Shown: positions 25,522 to 35,342, counted from the stretch's first letter. The stretch is DNA of 64,000 bases from an uncultured Clostridia bacterium (GCA_944391625.1 CALXUG010000003.1:107024-171023); one strand, 5' to 3'. The notes: generated from the sequence alone by a model not told the origin. Translations and numbers: made by a program.

Positions 25522-27261
25522 TTAAGAAACCATATTTGTAAGTTGCTGCCGTTCCAGCAGCCACATTTGATGAAAGATACTGTTTTGCTGCTGCAATAAC
25601 ATATCTGCTGTTCCCTGTTCTACAATGACACCCTGCTGCAATACATAAATCTGCTCCATAGTTTGCAGCTGCTGCACCGTATGGGTAATATAAATCATGG
25701 TGCGGTCCTGCCCCCATTGCTCCAAGTTTTGACGCACCTGCGCAGCAGTGATGGTATCCAGGCCCTGAAAAATTTCGTCCAGTATCACAATCGGACAATC
25801 CCGCAGCCAAGCACGAGCCAAAGCCACCCGCTGCCGCTGCCCGCCGGACAGCCGATAACCGTTATCGCCAATATAGGTATCCAGGCCATCGGGCAAAGTC
25901 GCTGCTACATCTTCCAGCACAGCAAATGCCAAGGCCTGCTGCAATTGTTCTTCTGTAACCTGGGGATTGACCAGCAACAGATTTTCCCGTAAAGTGGCAG
26001 AAAACAAGAAGGTATCCTGTTCCACCACGCCAATCAGCTGCCGCAGCTGCTGCTCCGGATATTGGGTCAGCGGAATGTTCCCCAGCGAAATGGTACCCTG
26101 CTGCGGCTCCCAAAACCGCACCAACAATGCAGCCAATGTGCTTTTGCCGCTGCCGCTGGTGCCCACCAAGGCAATATGCGCTCCTTGTCGGCAATACAGT
26201 GAAAAATCCTGATAAACCTGATGCTGATCTTCATAAGCAAAGGTAATGTGCGAAACGGCGATATCCAAATTAACCGGCTGCTGCATTGGTGGCTGCTGCA
26301 CCTTTTCAGGTACAGGCAATGCATCCAGATGGGCAGCCGCTTCCATAGACTGCTGCAGCTGCAGCAAGGCTTGCGGAAATGGGAAAATAGCTTCAAAACT
26401 GGACCAAATTAACAACAGAACCATGGCACTGTAAACACCAGGCAAACTACCTTGCTGTACGGCAGGAATCACCACCAGCAATGCCAATACCAAAGCAATG
26501 TTGCTGCCGTAAGAAAGCAGATTGGCGGTTAAATTGCCCAATACACCCAACGCCCGTTCCAAACCGGCCATTTTACTCAGTTGTTCTAATAAACGGTGAT
26601 AATACTGCTCCTGTCTTCCTGCATTTTTTAATTCGCTCAATCCGCCCAGATAATCCTCCAGCATGGTTTGCCATTGTTCCCGTTCTTCTGCCAAAACCGC
26701 TGTTTTTCCTGCTGTCAATTTGCCCATACCCAGCGGTACTGCCAGACCAAAAAAAGCAAACAGAATTATCAACAGCACCATTGCTGCCACACTGAACTGA
26801 GACAATACAACAGAACACACCGCCAATACTACCAAAGCTGCTGCCGGAGTCAAAACAGCCCGCAAATAAAAATATTTCAGCACTTCAATATCATTGAGCA
26901 GTCGGTCAAACAACTGCCCGTCGCTATATTGCTGCAATCCCGCCGGTGCGCTGGGCTCTATGCGCTGATAAACCAAAACACGCAGCCTGGTTAAAATCTG
27001 AAAGGTAATTTTATGAGAAACATAGCGCTCACTATAGCGCAAGAGCGCGCGAGAAATACCAAAGAAACGCACACCCACAATATACACCATCAAGTCCAGC
27101 AAAGGAGGCTGTAACGCTGCCATGGAAATCAGCACTGCCGAAACCGACAGTAAACCGACATTGGCTAAAACAGTGGAAGCTGCCAGCAAAACCGTAATCC
27201 CAATCCACCAGCGAAAGGGACGCAGCAGCCGCACCAACGGCAATATTTGTTTGGTTTTCAT
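25522..27261 (-). CDS. cydC: thiol reductant ABC exporter subunit CydC
   Basis: This 579-residue half-transporter has an N-terminal six-helix membrane domain with LRPFRWWIGITVLLA and ISRALLRYSERYVSH, typical of CydC. The C-terminal nucleotide-binding domain has Walker A GTSGSGKST, signature LSGGQRQR, Walker B IVILDE and switch His in YITHTV. CydC and CydD form a heterodimer that exports cysteine or glutathione and is needed for cytochrome bd assembly. The ATG at 27261 overlaps the cydD stop (ATGA) with GGAGGG 6 bases upstream, better than the ATG at 27267. Confidence 0.9.
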   Translation of the reverse strand: MKTKQILPLVRLLRPFRWWIGITVLLAASTVLANVGLLSVSAVLISMAALQPPLLDLMVYIVGVRFFGISRALLRYSERYVSHKITFQILTRLRVLVYQRIEPSAPAGLQQYSDGQLFDRLLNDIEVLKYFYLRAVLTPAAALVVLAVCSVVLSQFSVAAMVLLIILFAFFGLAVPLGMGKLTAGKTAVLAEEREQWQTMLEDYLGGLSELKNAGRQEQYYHRLLEQLSKMAGLERALGVLGNLTANLLSYGSNIALVLALLVVIPAVQQGSLPGVYSAMVLLLIWSSFEAIFPFPQALLQLQQSMEAAAHLDALPVPEKVQQPPMQQPVNLDIAVSHITFAYEDQHQVYQDFSLYCRQGAHIALVGTSGSGKSTLAALLVRFWEPQQGTISLGNIPLTQYPEQQLRQLIGVVEQDTFLFSATLRENLLLVNPQVTEEQLQQALAFAVLEDVAATLPDGLDTYIGDNGYRLSGGQRQRVALARAWLRDCPIVILDEIFQGLDTITAAQVRQNLEQWGQDRTMIYITHTVQQLQTMEQIYVLQQGVIVEQGTADMLLQQQNSIFHQMWLLERQQLTNMVS

Positions 27262-28934
27262 TGACATCCCTCCATTTCAACCAGTTTTCGATAGATACCC
27301 TGTTGGGCATATAATTGTTCCGGCGTTCCTTGCTCCACAATTTGTCCCTGCTCCACTACAAGAATCCGATCTGCCATCTGCATAGTAGACAACCGATGAG
27401 CCACCAGCAAAGCAGTGCGCTGCTGTAATAACTGCCGCAATCCCCGGTTCAGCTGCTGCTCTGTCAGCAAATCCAGATTGGCAGTGGCTTCATCAAATAA
27501 AATAATATGTTTTTGCTGGCAAATAGCCCGCACCATGGCAATCATCTGTTTCTGACCGCCGGACAATCCGGCGCCGCCCTGCCCCACTCGGGTTTGTACG
27601 CCATCGGGCAACCGTTTTAGCAATGCGGACAATCCTGTTTTTTCGCAGATTTCCCCGATTGTTTCATCAGAAATAGTTTCGTTGCCAAACCGCAAATTGT
27701 CCAGTATGGTGCCGGCAAAAATATAAGGTTTTTGCTGAATCATTGCCGGCTGCTCCTGCACACTGACAGAACCCTGCTGGGGCTTTATAAACCCTTGTAT
27801 CACATTCAAAATAGTTGTTTTTCCACTGCCGCTGCTGCCCACCAAAGCCACAATTTCCCCAGGCTGTACGGCAAAGGTGACTTGCTGCAGAGCAGGCTTT
27901 TGCCCACTGGGATAGGTAACTGTCACCTGCTGCAGCAAGATGGCTTCCTGCTGATTGCTATCAACAGTTACAGCTTCTGTCATTACAGATTGGTTCAAAA
28001 AGGCAAAAATATCTGCGGCTGCTTCTCTGGTATTCAAGCTGGTATGAAAATGTCCGCCCAAAGAACGCAACGGCTGATAAAACTCAGGGGCAATCAATAA
28101 AATAAAAAATGCTGTGGCGAAGTCCAGCTGTCCCTCTACCAACCGCAACCCCAATCCCACTGATACCAGCGCAATACTGATGGTGGTAAACAACTCCAGC
28201 GCCAGGGAAGATAAAAAGGCCCAGCGCAATACAGCCAACGTAGCCTGGGCATAATTTTGGCCAACCTGCTCAATTTTTTGGGCCTGTACCGCACTGCGAT
28301 TCATCAGCTTTAATGTAGTTAAGCCAGCCATCACATCATGTAAATAACCGCTGAGTCGATTGATAATATGCCATTGCCGGGCATTGACTTTATTGGTCCA
28401 CTTCCCAATCAGCATCATGAAAAAAGGAATTAACGGCGCCGTTACCAGCAAAATCACCGCAGACATGGTATCGCGGGGCGCAACGATGCACAAAAACAAT
28501 ACCGGAATCACCAAAGACTGAAACAACTGCGGCAAATATTTGCTAAAATAACTCTCTAAAGTGCCGATACCTTCATTCAGCAAATAAAGGATTCGCCCTT
28601 TTTCCTCCTGGCGCAAAGCCACCGGACCCATTTTGTCTATTTTTTGCAGCATACTCTTGCGCAAATCATATTGCACCTTCTGCCCCAATGAAAAAGAAAG
28701 ATATTCCTCTACTATCTGCAAAACAAACCGCAAGGTCACCAATATAAATAATTGTATCATTTGCGGCAACAGCGATTCCAAAGAAGCAGCCTGCAAAAAA
28801 ACTGCTGCGATAATCTGCGCCAGTGTAAAAGCCTGACCGGCAATTGTGATTGCGCATAAAATCCCGCAAATACTGCTGACTGCCAAAAGTCCGCGATGAC
28901 TGCGGCTTTGCTTCCAGAGATTTTTTTCTATCAT
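27258..28934 (-). CDS. cydD: thiol reductant ABC exporter subunit CydD
   Basis: The 558-residue protein combines six membrane helices (about residues 15-280) with an ATPase domain. The ATPase shows Walker A GSSGSGKTT, signature LSGGQKQM, Walker B IILFDEAT and AHRLSTM. CydD precedes CydC, as usual, and the two are coupled by a 4-base overlap. No cydAB genes are in this window, so the terminal oxidase it supports, if any, lies elsewhere. Gln content is high in both subunits compared with typical homologues. Confidence 0.9.
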   Translation of the reverse strand: MIEKNLWKQSRSHRGLLAVSSICGILCAITIAGQAFTLAQIIAAVFLQAASLESLLPQMIQLFILVTLRFVLQIVEEYLSFSLGQKVQYDLRKSMLQKIDKMGPVALRQEEKGRILYLLNEGIGTLESYFSKYLPQLFQSLVIPVLFLCIVAPRDTMSAVILLVTAPLIPFFMMLIGKWTNKVNARQWHIINRLSGYLHDVMAGLTTLKLMNRSAVQAQKIEQVGQNYAQATLAVLRWAFLSSLALELFTTISIALVSVGLGLRLVEGQLDFATAFFILLIAPEFYQPLRSLGGHFHTSLNTREAAADIFAFLNQSVMTEAVTVDSNQQEAILLQQVTVTYPSGQKPALQQVTFAVQPGEIVALVGSSGSGKTTILNVIQGFIKPQQGSVSVQEQPAMIQQKPYIFAGTILDNLRFGNETISDETIGEICEKTGLSALLKRLPDGVQTRVGQGGAGLSGGQKQMIAMVRAICQQKHIILFDEATANLDLLTEQQLNRGLRQLLQQRTALLVAHRLSTMQMADRILVVEQGQIVEQGTPEQLYAQQGIYRKLVEMEGCQ

Positions 28935-29030
28935 AAACGCTCACACTCACCTTCATTCTCATATTTGTTTACTGTTTTATATCATACCACAAAAACCCAG
29001 TACACAAAACAAAACCGAGAGAAAATTTGT

Positions 29031-29189
29031 ATGTTCGACAACACAGCACTTGACGAAAGACAGCATATCATATACCTTTTGGCCATACTGCTTAACAGAT
29101 CGATCGTTTCCATCATTTTAATCATACATTTTCTATTTTCCACAGGCGTTCATTCAACCAATAATAAAAACTTCATAAAAAAAGATTGA
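29031..29189 (+). CDS. possible small membrane peptide (52 residues)
   Basis: An ORF starting with MFDNTALDERQHIIYLLAIL has a hydrophobic core and a polar, Lys-ending tail (NNKNFIKKD), with a weak GAGAG upstream. It ends in the terminator that also serves the minus-strand LytTR gene. Size and layout recall small membrane peptides or peptide-signal precursors near LytTR regulators, but there is no processing enzyme nearby. This is a low-confidence call. Confidence 0.25.
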   Translation: MFDNTALDERQHIIYLLAILLNRSIVSIILIIHFLFSTGVHSTNNKNFIKKD

Positions 29190-29214
29190 ACACAGCTGTG
29201 CTCAATCTTTTTGA
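29182..29214. terminator. bidirectional terminator
   Basis: AAAGATTGAACACA and TGTGCTCAATCTTT form a stem around GC with T-runs on both sides. It ends the minus-strand LytTR gene (stop at 29232) and would also end any plus-strand transcript from the 52-codon ORF. Confidence 0.75.
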
Positions 29215-29231
29215 TTCTCTTATCAAGTAAT

Positions 29232-29975
29232 CTATAAATCATCCATTTTATATTGTAAAAAGGCTTTCTTCACCTGCTCCCGTTTGCGACGAGATAAAGG
29301 CAGTGTTGTAAAAAATTTCTCCGGACTATACGCCAACACCAATTGGTCGCTCTCTACCAGATACAGATATCTCAAATTGATTAAATAGCTTTTGTGGATA
29401 CGAATAAAACCGCGAGAGCAAAGCAAATGCTCCATATCAGATATTTTTCCGGCAATTTCAAAATTGTGCCCATAAACGGTATGCACATGTAGTTTTCGTA
29501 AATAACTTTCGATATAAACAATATCTTTTACCATCAATAAAAGCAATTCTTCCTGCCCGCGTGCATTGCGAGTCCGAAAAGGCAAACGATATGCTTCATC
29601 ATAATATTTACGACGGCAGCGTTGCAATAAACGATGAAATTCCTGCTGCTCCACCGGTTTTACAAAATAATGCATGGCCTGCACATCAAAGGCTTTGAAC
29701 ACAAAATCAGGGTAGGCTGTCACAAATACTAACATCACAGTATCGTCCAGCTGACGAATTTTTGCCGCAGTTTCCATACCGGAAAGCCCTGGCCCCATCT
29801 CCACATCCAAAAAAATAAGATCAAAAGGATGCTTTTCTTCAAATTGCTGCAACAGCAATTCCCCACTGGAAAAAAGCAGCACATTATCCTGTTCTGGTTC
29901 CAGCTGCTCCTGTGCTATCAAATCAGCTAACTGCTGGCAAAATAGTAAACTGTCATCACAGATTGCGATTCTCAT
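29232..29975 (-). CDS. LytTR-family response regulator, orphan
   Basis: The 247-residue protein has a receiver domain with acidic residues in AICDDS, phospho-acceptor Asp in LIFLDVEMG, and the Lys in HYFVKPVEQ. A C-terminal LytTR DNA-binding domain follows (VKDIVYIESYLRKLHVHT, GFIRIHKSYLINLRYL). This is the AgrA/LytR/VirR type. No sensor kinase lies beside it, which is unusual for the class. The start is set at MRIAICDD (29975), where the family begins; six extra codons upstream are unsupported. Confidence 0.85.
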   Translation of the reverse strand: MRIAICDDSLLFCQQLADLIAQEQLEPEQDNVLLFSSGELLLQQFEEKHPFDLIFLDVEMGPGLSGMETAAKIRQLDDTVMLVFVTAYPDFVFKAFDVQAMHYFVKPVEQQEFHRLLQRCRRKYYDEAYRLPFRTRNARGQEELLLLMVKDIVYIESYLRKLHVHTVYGHNFEIAGKISDMEHLLCSRGFIRIHKSYLINLRYLYLVESDQLVLAYSPEKFFTTLPLSRRKREQVKKAFLQYKMDDL

Positions 29976-30095
29976 TTTGTAACACCCACTCACTATCCTG
30001 ATTTTTCATATGTTCATTATTATACTACAAAAAGATAAGAATGTCCGATTATTTTTTACAATAAAAATTAGTATTCATTTTGTATTTGTTATCCG

Positions 30096-30809
30096 CTATT
30101 CTAATTTCTGAAATTCTCGTTGCAAACGGCTGATGATTTTTTTCTCCAAGCGGGAAATATAGGACTGAGAAATTCCCAGCAAATCTGCAACTTCTTTTTG
30201 AGTCCGTTCTTCTCTGCCTTTTAAGCCAAACCGCAATTCTACAATGATTTGTTCACGATGGGATAGTTTGGACATGGCTAATTGCAGCAGAGAGTGATCA
30301 ATGTCTTTTTCGATATGCTGATAAATGGTATCTTCTTCTGTACCCATAACATCTGACAACAGCAGTTCATTTCCATCGTAATCAATTTTTAAAGGCTCAT
30401 CCAGGCTGACTTCATACCGCATGCGGCTGGTACGGCGCAATTGCATTAAAATTTCGTTTTCGATACAGCGAGAAGCATAAGTTGCCAACTTTATTTTTTT
30501 TGTATGGTCAAACGTATTGACCGCTTTGATTAATCCAATGGTTCCAATGGAAATTAAATCTTCCACAGGGATGCCGGTATTTTCAAACTTGCGAGCAATA
30601 TACACCACCAGCCGTAGATTATGCTCAATCAAAGCAGCTCTTGCCGCTTCGTTATCTTGTTCCAGTTGTTGTAAAAGCTGCTGTTCTTCTTCCGGCTTTA
30701 AAGGCGGCGGCAATGTTTCACTGCTGCCAACATAATACACCTCCTCCTGCAGATGTAATTTTTTCACCATCCAAGCCAAAAATAAATTAACCTTTTCTGA
30801 TAGCTTCAT
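30096..30809 (-). CDS. sigE: sporulation sigma factor SigE precursor
   Basis: The 237-residue protein has sigma regions 2 ([23 protein letters not shown]), 3 and 4 ([10 protein letters not shown]). The N-terminal pro-sequence [17 protein letters not shown] is followed by [16 protein letters not shown], which matches the region where SpoIIGA cuts pro-SigE. SigE directs early mother-cell gene expression during sporulation. It lies 17 bases after spoIIGA, its activating protease. The usual neighbour sigG is not downstream. Confidence 0.95.
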   Translation of the reverse strand: MKLSEKVNLFLAWMVKKLHLQEEVYYVGSSETLPPPLKPEEEQQLLQQLEQDNEAARAALIEHNLRLVVYIARKFENTGIPVEDLISIGTIGLIKAVNTFDHTKKIKLATYASRCIENEILMQLRRTSRMRYEVSLDEPLKIDYDGNELLLSDVMGTEEDTIYQHIEKDIDHSLLQLAMSKLSHREQIIVELRFGLKGREERTQKEVADLLGISQSYISRLEKKIISRLQREFQKLE

Positions 30810-30826
30810 AACCTTATGCCCCTCTC

Positions 30827-31717
30827 TTAAAGTAACTCTGGCTGAACCAATCCCTGATAGGTTCCATACGGAGAAAATTTTTGATTGGACAATGCTACAA
30901 TAATATTGGTATGCTGTATCTGTTTTGCGCCATACTGTAAAATAATTGTGTCAGGCCGTATCCCTAACAATAGTCCCTGCTGCCCCACTGCACGGTAAGG
31001 AATTAACCGCAACCTTCCAGCCAGCTCTGTCTGCTGAGCCGATAATAACAGCAGCTCTGCACCGCCAACTGTCTGCTGCAATAACTGGCAAAAATTTTCC
31101 GGAAACAATGACAACATAGCATTCTGTTCTGCAACAATAACCGGTCTTGCACTCAGTGGATCTACCAGACAATTTCCTGTATCAACCAACAAGCTGATGG
31201 TAATGTTTCGGTCCCCTAAAAAAATCTGTGCTTTTAGGATTGCAGGCATTGCCGAAATATCCCGCCTCAATTGCTGACGCAGCAAAAATCCTGCTCCCAG
31301 TACCATAAGAGCGGCTATCACTAACCAGAATAACTGAAAATCAATTTGCACCAAAGCAATTCCATTCCAGGTTTGTATAAATTGCTGACCAAACAAATAC
31401 ATTGCAGCAATAGAAGCTCCACCTAAAACAAAAGATACAAAATATAAATATACGATACATTTCAAATAATTTTGCCAACACGAAAATCCAAATCCAATCC
31501 AAACCATAAAAAGAGAACAAATTATTTTTCCCGGCATGGCAGCCAACCAAACAAATCCCGGAAAAAAAATCAGAATAGAATATACGGCTCCAAATATTGC
31601 TGCACTTCCTAATCTCCGCCAATTGCCGGCAACTGACAACATACGTGCAGTAGTCCATAATACCAGCCAATCCATAATCAGATTGACCATAAACACTTCA
31701 TCAATATAAACAGTCAT
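30827..31717 (-). CDS. spoIIGA: sporulation sigma-E processing peptidase SpoIIGA
   Basis: The 296-residue protein has five membrane helices in residues 1-145. A cytoplasmic aspartic-protease domain has the catalytic motif D179-T180-G181 ([13 protein letters not shown]), followed by the conserved RLIPYRAVG and LLLGIRPD blocks. It cleaves the pro-sequence of SigE at the septal membrane once activated from the forespore. GGGAGTG precedes the ATG. The gene follows ftsZ, the usual position in endospore formers. Confidence 0.95.
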   Translation of the reverse strand: MTVYIDEVFMVNLIMDWLVLWTTARMLSVAGNWRRLGSAAIFGAVYSILIFFPGFVWLAAMPGKIICSLFMVWIGFGFSCWQNYLKCIVYLYFVSFVLGGASIAAMYLFGQQFIQTWNGIALVQIDFQLFWLVIAALMVLGAGFLLRQQLRRDISAMPAILKAQIFLGDRNITISLLVDTGNCLVDPLSARPVIVAEQNAMLSLFPENFCQLLQQTVGGAELLLLSAQQTELAGRLRLIPYRAVGQQGLLLGIRPDTIILQYGAKQIQHTNIIVALSNQKFSPYGTYQGLVQPELL

Positions 31718-31907
31718 AATTCTACACTCCCATCGGAATGAACTGTTTCATCTATTATATGCCTTTGCTGCAGAGAAACCTGTCGATTTCAGAGAGTCGT
31801 TTCGATTTTTCTTATTTTTTATTCCGGTGATCCGATTGAAAAAACGCTGTCTCTGCAATCGCTCACACAGATCATGAATGCAACATAAATAGGTTATACG
31901 GTGACAG

Positions 31908-31995
31908 TGTGCATAGATGCAGGTTTTTTTTATTCTTATATGTAGTTTTGTTTCAATTATAAAAAAGTTTCCCGAAAACCCTGCATCTATGCACA
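31908..31995. repeat. perfect inverted repeat with long loop upstream of spoIIGA
   Basis: TGTGCATAGATGCAGG (31908-31923) and CCTGCATCTATGCACA (31980-31995) are exact reverse complements separated by 56 AT-rich bases. The loop has a T-run next to the left arm and an A-rich stretch next to the right arm. It may be a small mobile remnant or an insulating hairpin upstream of the sporulation operon. Confidence 0.6.
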
Positions 31996-32125
31996 ACCCT
32001 ATTGGTTGACAGAAACAACCCTTCACAAAATCGTCACCAAATGTTCACAACCCGTCACCGTTCCAAACATGATTCTTACCCCTCCGCCCCTTTTCAAAGG
32101 GGAACGGCTCTGGAGAATGGTTTTA

Positions 32126-32252
32126 TCCCCGTCGCGCAGACAGATTTCAGCAGAACATAAACAGCCCACTGTCAAGGACAACGCCGCTGCGCGGTGCAAA
32201 GCATCCTTGACTGTGGACTGTGGTTCTGCTATGAGAAATCCGGCGACGGGGA
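32126..32252. ncRNA. long imperfect hairpin, candidate structured RNA or miniature element
   Basis: Three successive paired segments form one arm-to-arm fold. TCCCCGTCGC (32126-32135) pairs with GCGACGGGGA (32243-32252), GATTTC-AGCAGAAC (32143-32156) with GTTCTGCT-GAAATC (32223-32240, 4-base bulge), and CCACTGTCAAGGA (32165-32177) with TCCTTGACTGTGG (32203-32215, one mismatch). A GC-rich tip lies inside. The GC content is well above the flanks. The 689-base gap between ftsZ and spoIIGA has no credible ORF. Confidence 0.45.
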
Positions 32253-32295
32253 ATCAACAATCCTCAGAGCGTATTTGCTATTTTTTATTGTTTTC

Positions 32296-32340
32296 TCAAA
32301 AAAAATCAATGTCAGGACCATCGCTGCCCCAACATTGATT
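32296..32340 (-). terminator. second of two tandem terminators after ftsZ
   Basis: AATCAATGT (32304-32312) pairs with ACATTGATT (about 32332-32340), followed on the minus strand by eight T. It shares stem and loop sequence with the terminator at 24547-24588. Confidence 0.7.
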
Positions 32341-32348
32341 ATAGAACC

Positions 32349-32390
32349 AAAAAAATAAATGTTGGAGCATTTATCCACCCCAACATTTAT
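32349..32390 (-). terminator. first terminator after ftsZ
   Basis: ATAAATGTTGG (32355-32365) and CCAACATTTAT (32380-32390) form an 11-bp stem 16 bases past the ftsZ stop, followed on the minus strand by TTTTTTT. It closes the division cluster transcript. Confidence 0.85.
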
Positions 32391-32406
32391 CAGATATCAT
32401 TTATAT

Positions 32407-33525
32407 TTAATTTTTCTTTCTCAGTAGAAATTCAGGAATAACAACGCCATCCAGTGCAGATTTAATTTCGGGAATTTCACCGCGAACCGAACTCTGCTGA
32501 TGAGCAGGTCTCACGTTTTCCTTGGCAACAACAGGTTGTTTCTTTTCTACAACAGGCTGTTCCACCAACTGCGGCTGCTCAAAACCGGTAGCGATAATTG
32601 TAATTTTAATTTCATCAGAGCCATTATCTTCATCAAAGGCACCAAACATAATGTCTGCATCGGTACCTGCCGATTCGTAAATAAAGTCTGCTGCTTCCTG
32701 TGCTTCCAATAAGGTTAAGTTGCTGCCGGAAATATTTAATAAAATTCCTCTTGCACCTTCGATGGATAACTCCAATAATGGAGAAGAAATGGCTGCTTTG
32801 GCTGCTGTAACTGCACGGTTTTCGCCTTTCGCCAGGCCAACCCCCATTAAAGCTACACCGGTATTTTGCATAATTGCACGTACATCAGCAAAGTCCAAGT
32901 TAATAATCCCTGCTTTCGCAATGGTATCAGAGATCCCCTGAACCCCCTGGCGTAAAATATCATCTGCAAAAGAAAATGCAGATTCTAATGTAGTATTTTT
33001 ATCAGCAATTTGTAATAATCTATCATTTGGAATTGTCACAATGGAATCTACCTGCGCAGACAACCGTTCTACACCTTCTAAAGCCTGTTTTAAACGACGT
33101 TTTCCTTCAAAGCTAAAAGGCTTTGTAACAATACCAATCGTCAACGCACCAATACTTTTGGCAACTTCAGCAACAACAGGCGCTGCACCGGTCCCTGTAC
33201 CGCCACCCATCCCGGCAGTGACAAAGACCAAATCCGCTCCTTTTAAAGCCTGAACCAACTCCTCTTTGCTTTCCTCTGCCGATTTACAACCAACTTCTGG
33301 ATTACCGCCGGCACCAAGACCACGAGTTAATTTCCCACCCAACTGAATTTTTGTTGGCGCTTTGGAAAGCTCCAGGGCTTGAGCATCTGTATTTGCAACA
33401 ATAAATTCAATACCTTCCACATTTGCGGCAATCATTCTATTTACAGCATTTCCGCCGCCGCCGCCGACACCGATTACTTTAATACAGGCTAAATTGCCAG
33501 TCTGACTCTTCTCCAGTTCAAACAT
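32407..33525 (-). CDS. ftsZ: cell division GTPase FtsZ
   Basis: The 372-residue tubulin homologue has [18 protein letters not shown] at the N-terminus, the tubulin signature [14 protein letters not shown], and the T7 synergy loop [12 protein letters not shown] short linker leads to the C-terminal peptide [10 protein letters not shown], which binds FtsA and other partners. The ATG at 33525 is chosen because GGGGGAG lies 9 bases upstream; a TTG six codons earlier sits inside that site. It is the last gene of the division cluster. No ftsA is present between ftsQ and ftsZ, as in several Negativicutes and Clostridia. Confidence 0.97.
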   Translation of the reverse strand: MFELEKSQTGNLACIKVIGVGGGGGNAVNRMIAANVEGIEFIVANTDAQALELSKAPTKIQLGGKLTRGLGAGGNPEVGCKSAEESKEELVQALKGADLVFVTAGMGGGTGTGAAPVVAEVAKSIGALTIGIVTKPFSFEGKRRLKQALEGVERLSAQVDSIVTIPNDRLLQIADKNTTLESAFSFADDILRQGVQGISDTIAKAGIINLDFADVRAIMQNTGVALMGVGLAKGENRAVTAAKAAISSPLLELSIEGARGILLNISGSNLTLLEAQEAADFIYESAGTDADIMFGAFDEDNGSDEIKITIIATGFEQPQLVEQPVVEKKQPVVAKENVRPAHQQSSVRGEIPEIKSALDGVVIPEFLLRKKN

Positions 33526-33556
33526 TTTTACACTCTCCCCCAAAGTTTTTCCAAAC

Positions 33557-34378
33557 TTATGATCTCAATTTTATAAATGGCGCATTTTCATACCGCATGT
33601 CAATATACAAAACCTGATCCGCCATGATTCTGGTTCCGATAATTTCTGTTAAAATTACATTCAAATCCTGCAGACGTTGCTCTATATTATCCAGACCACC
33701 TAACCGTACTTCTAATTTCTGGTTGGTATAAGCTAATATATAGTAATCCTGTCCCACATTCAATTCCGCAATATTATCCAATAACGATTGGTCACAATTC
33801 TGCAAAATTTCCAACACTTGTGTCAATTTTTCGTTCTTTATAAAACCGCCAATTGCCGGAAGTTCGCTAAGATCGACACCACTGATTACAGGAAGATTAT
33901 AATCACTCAACTGCTGCTGGATGGCCAACAATCGACAATCTTCTCCAACCTGCGCATATCCGTCACTGGTCACAATATAACCAATCGACCTGCGCTCTGT
34001 AATCGTAATAACAATTTTATTTGGCAAAACACGCCGAATCTTAACTGCTTCCACAAATGGATTTTGCCTTAAACTTTTCTTTGCATCCCAAGTATTTACG
34101 GTGAAAACATTATCGCCTTCTTGAATGCCTGACAACATGATTACTTTTTCTTCAGTCAATGAGGAAATTCCTTCTACTGAAATCGAAGCAATTTGAAAAA
34201 TCGGCAAACTCCCAAGCACATACAAAAAAGCACCCAAAAGAACAAAAATCCCTATCGCCTTTAATCGTTTTAACCGAAACCGTTTTTTTCGAACTACTTT
34301 TTTAGTCGTCACAGCGACTTCTTTTTCTGAACTTGATTTGTAATCATCTAAAACAATAATCTTGTCCATTTTTTTCAT
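33557..34378 (-). CDS. ftsQ: cell division protein FtsQ/DivIB
   Basis: The 273-residue bitopic protein has a cytoplasmic N-terminus rich in Lys and Arg ([13 protein letters not shown]), one membrane helix at about 45-62 and an external POTRA domain ([17 protein letters not shown]). The FtsQ/DivIB domain follows ([28 protein letters not shown], not quoted in full). It links FtsL and FtsB/DivIC in the divisome. Three possible starts (34387, 34378, 34369) lack a strong ribosome binding site; the middle ATG is reported. It lies between murB and ftsZ. Confidence 0.92.
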   Translation of the reverse strand: MKKMDKIIVLDDYKSSSEKEVAVTTKKVVRKKRFRLKRLKAIGIFVLLGAFLYVLGSLPIFQIASISVEGISSLTEEKVIMLSGIQEGDNVFTVNTWDAKKSLRQNPFVEAVKIRRVLPNKIVITITERRSIGYIVTSDGYAQVGEDCRLLAIQQQLSDYNLPVISGVDLSELPAIGGFIKNEKLTQVLEILQNCDQSLLDNIAELNVGQDYYILAYTNQKLEVRLGGLDNIEQRLQDLNVILTEIIGTRIMADQVLYIDMRYENAPFIKLRS

Positions 34379-34443
34379 AATAATCACAACTTTATTTTAT
34401 CTAGTCTATTATAACAAAGGATTTAAGGGCTGTCTACTGCACT

Positions 34444-35319
34444 TTACGGATTTTCTTTGTCCAATAGTAAAATCTCTTCCTCTAAAGAAACACCCGTTCT
34501 TTCTTTTACTGCTTGTTTAATTCGTTCTACTAACAGCAATACATCCTCGCACGTGGCTTTACCAGTATTTACGATAAAATTACTATGCTTTTCAGAAACC
34601 ATTGCGCCGCCTTGCACCCACCCTTTTGCGCCAATCAGCTCAATTAATCTTCCGGCTGCATCTCCGGGCGGGTTTTTAAAAATACTTCCGGCGCTGGGAT
34701 ATTCCACAGGCTGCTTTGCGTTTCTTGCTGCTGTATTTTTCTGCATCTGTGTTAGGATTTCCTCTTTTTTCCCTTTATTTAACTGCAATTTCACCGAAAC
34801 TATAATATACCCATTGTTCTTTTTAAACCGACTATTTCGATAGGCAAACTGGCACTCTTCGGCAGTTAAGGTAAATAGCTGCCCTGTTTTATCGCAGCAA
34901 ACCACCTGCTCAACTACATCAGAAATCTGTCCTTGATAAGCACCGGCGTTCATTACAACTGCACCGCCAATAGTACCCGGAATTCCTGCCGCAAATTCTA
35001 AGCCGGAAAGATTATGTTCCGCAGCCTTTCTGGCTAACACCGGCAACGGCACACCCGCCTCAGCATAAATGGTCTGGTTTTCAATATTTAATTGACACAG
35101 ACTTCCTCCCAGTTGAATCACAGTGCCGCGTATTCCATCATCTGCTACTAATAGATTAGAACCGCCTCCGATTACATAAAAAGGCAATGCAGTATCTTTC
35201 GCCTGTTGTATCGCCTGTTGCAGTTCTGCCACAGATTCAGGCTGCAACAAAGTATCAACAGGACCGCCGATTCTCCAGGTTGTATGCTTCCACATAGGTT
35301 CGTTTTTTTTGGTTTTCAT
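34444..35319 (-). CDS. murB: UDP-N-acetylenolpyruvoylglucosamine reductase MurB
   Basis: The 291-residue flavoenzyme reduces the enolpyruvyl group to make UDP-MurNAc. The FAD domain shows TTWRIGGPVDTLL, YVIGGGSNLLVAD, GLEFAAGIPGTIGGAVVMNAGAYQG (only parts quoted), and the substrate domain has YPSAGSIFKNPP with the catalytic Ser and AAGRLIELIGAKG. The absence of the extra Tyr loop makes it the type II form. The ATG at 35319 has AGGTGA 6 bases upstream, better than an in-frame GTG at 35328. It sits after murC. Confidence 0.95.
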   Translation of the reverse strand: MKTKKNEPMWKHTTWRIGGPVDTLLQPESVAELQQAIQQAKDTALPFYVIGGGSNLLVADDGIRGTVIQLGGSLCQLNIENQTIYAEAGVPLPVLARKAAEHNLSGLEFAAGIPGTIGGAVVMNAGAYQGQISDVVEQVVCCDKTGQLFTLTAEECQFAYRNSRFKKNNGYIIVSVKLQLNKGKKEEILTQMQKNTAARNAKQPVEYPSAGSIFKNPPGDAAGRLIELIGAKGWVQGGAMVSEKHSNFIVNTGKATCEDVLLLVERIKQAVKERTGVSLEEEILLLDKENP

Positions 35320-35342
35320 CCAAATCACCTGTATTGTTATCT

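Noticed and set aside
26067..26396. ORFs of about 110 codons inside cydC and cydD in other frames
   Set aside because: They are shadows of the ABC transporter genes produced by Gln- and Leu-rich codon runs.
29035..29041. TTCGACA resembling a Spo0A box near the 52-codon ORF
   Set aside because: It lies inside the ORF, has only the 7-base core, and no promoter is placed to use it.
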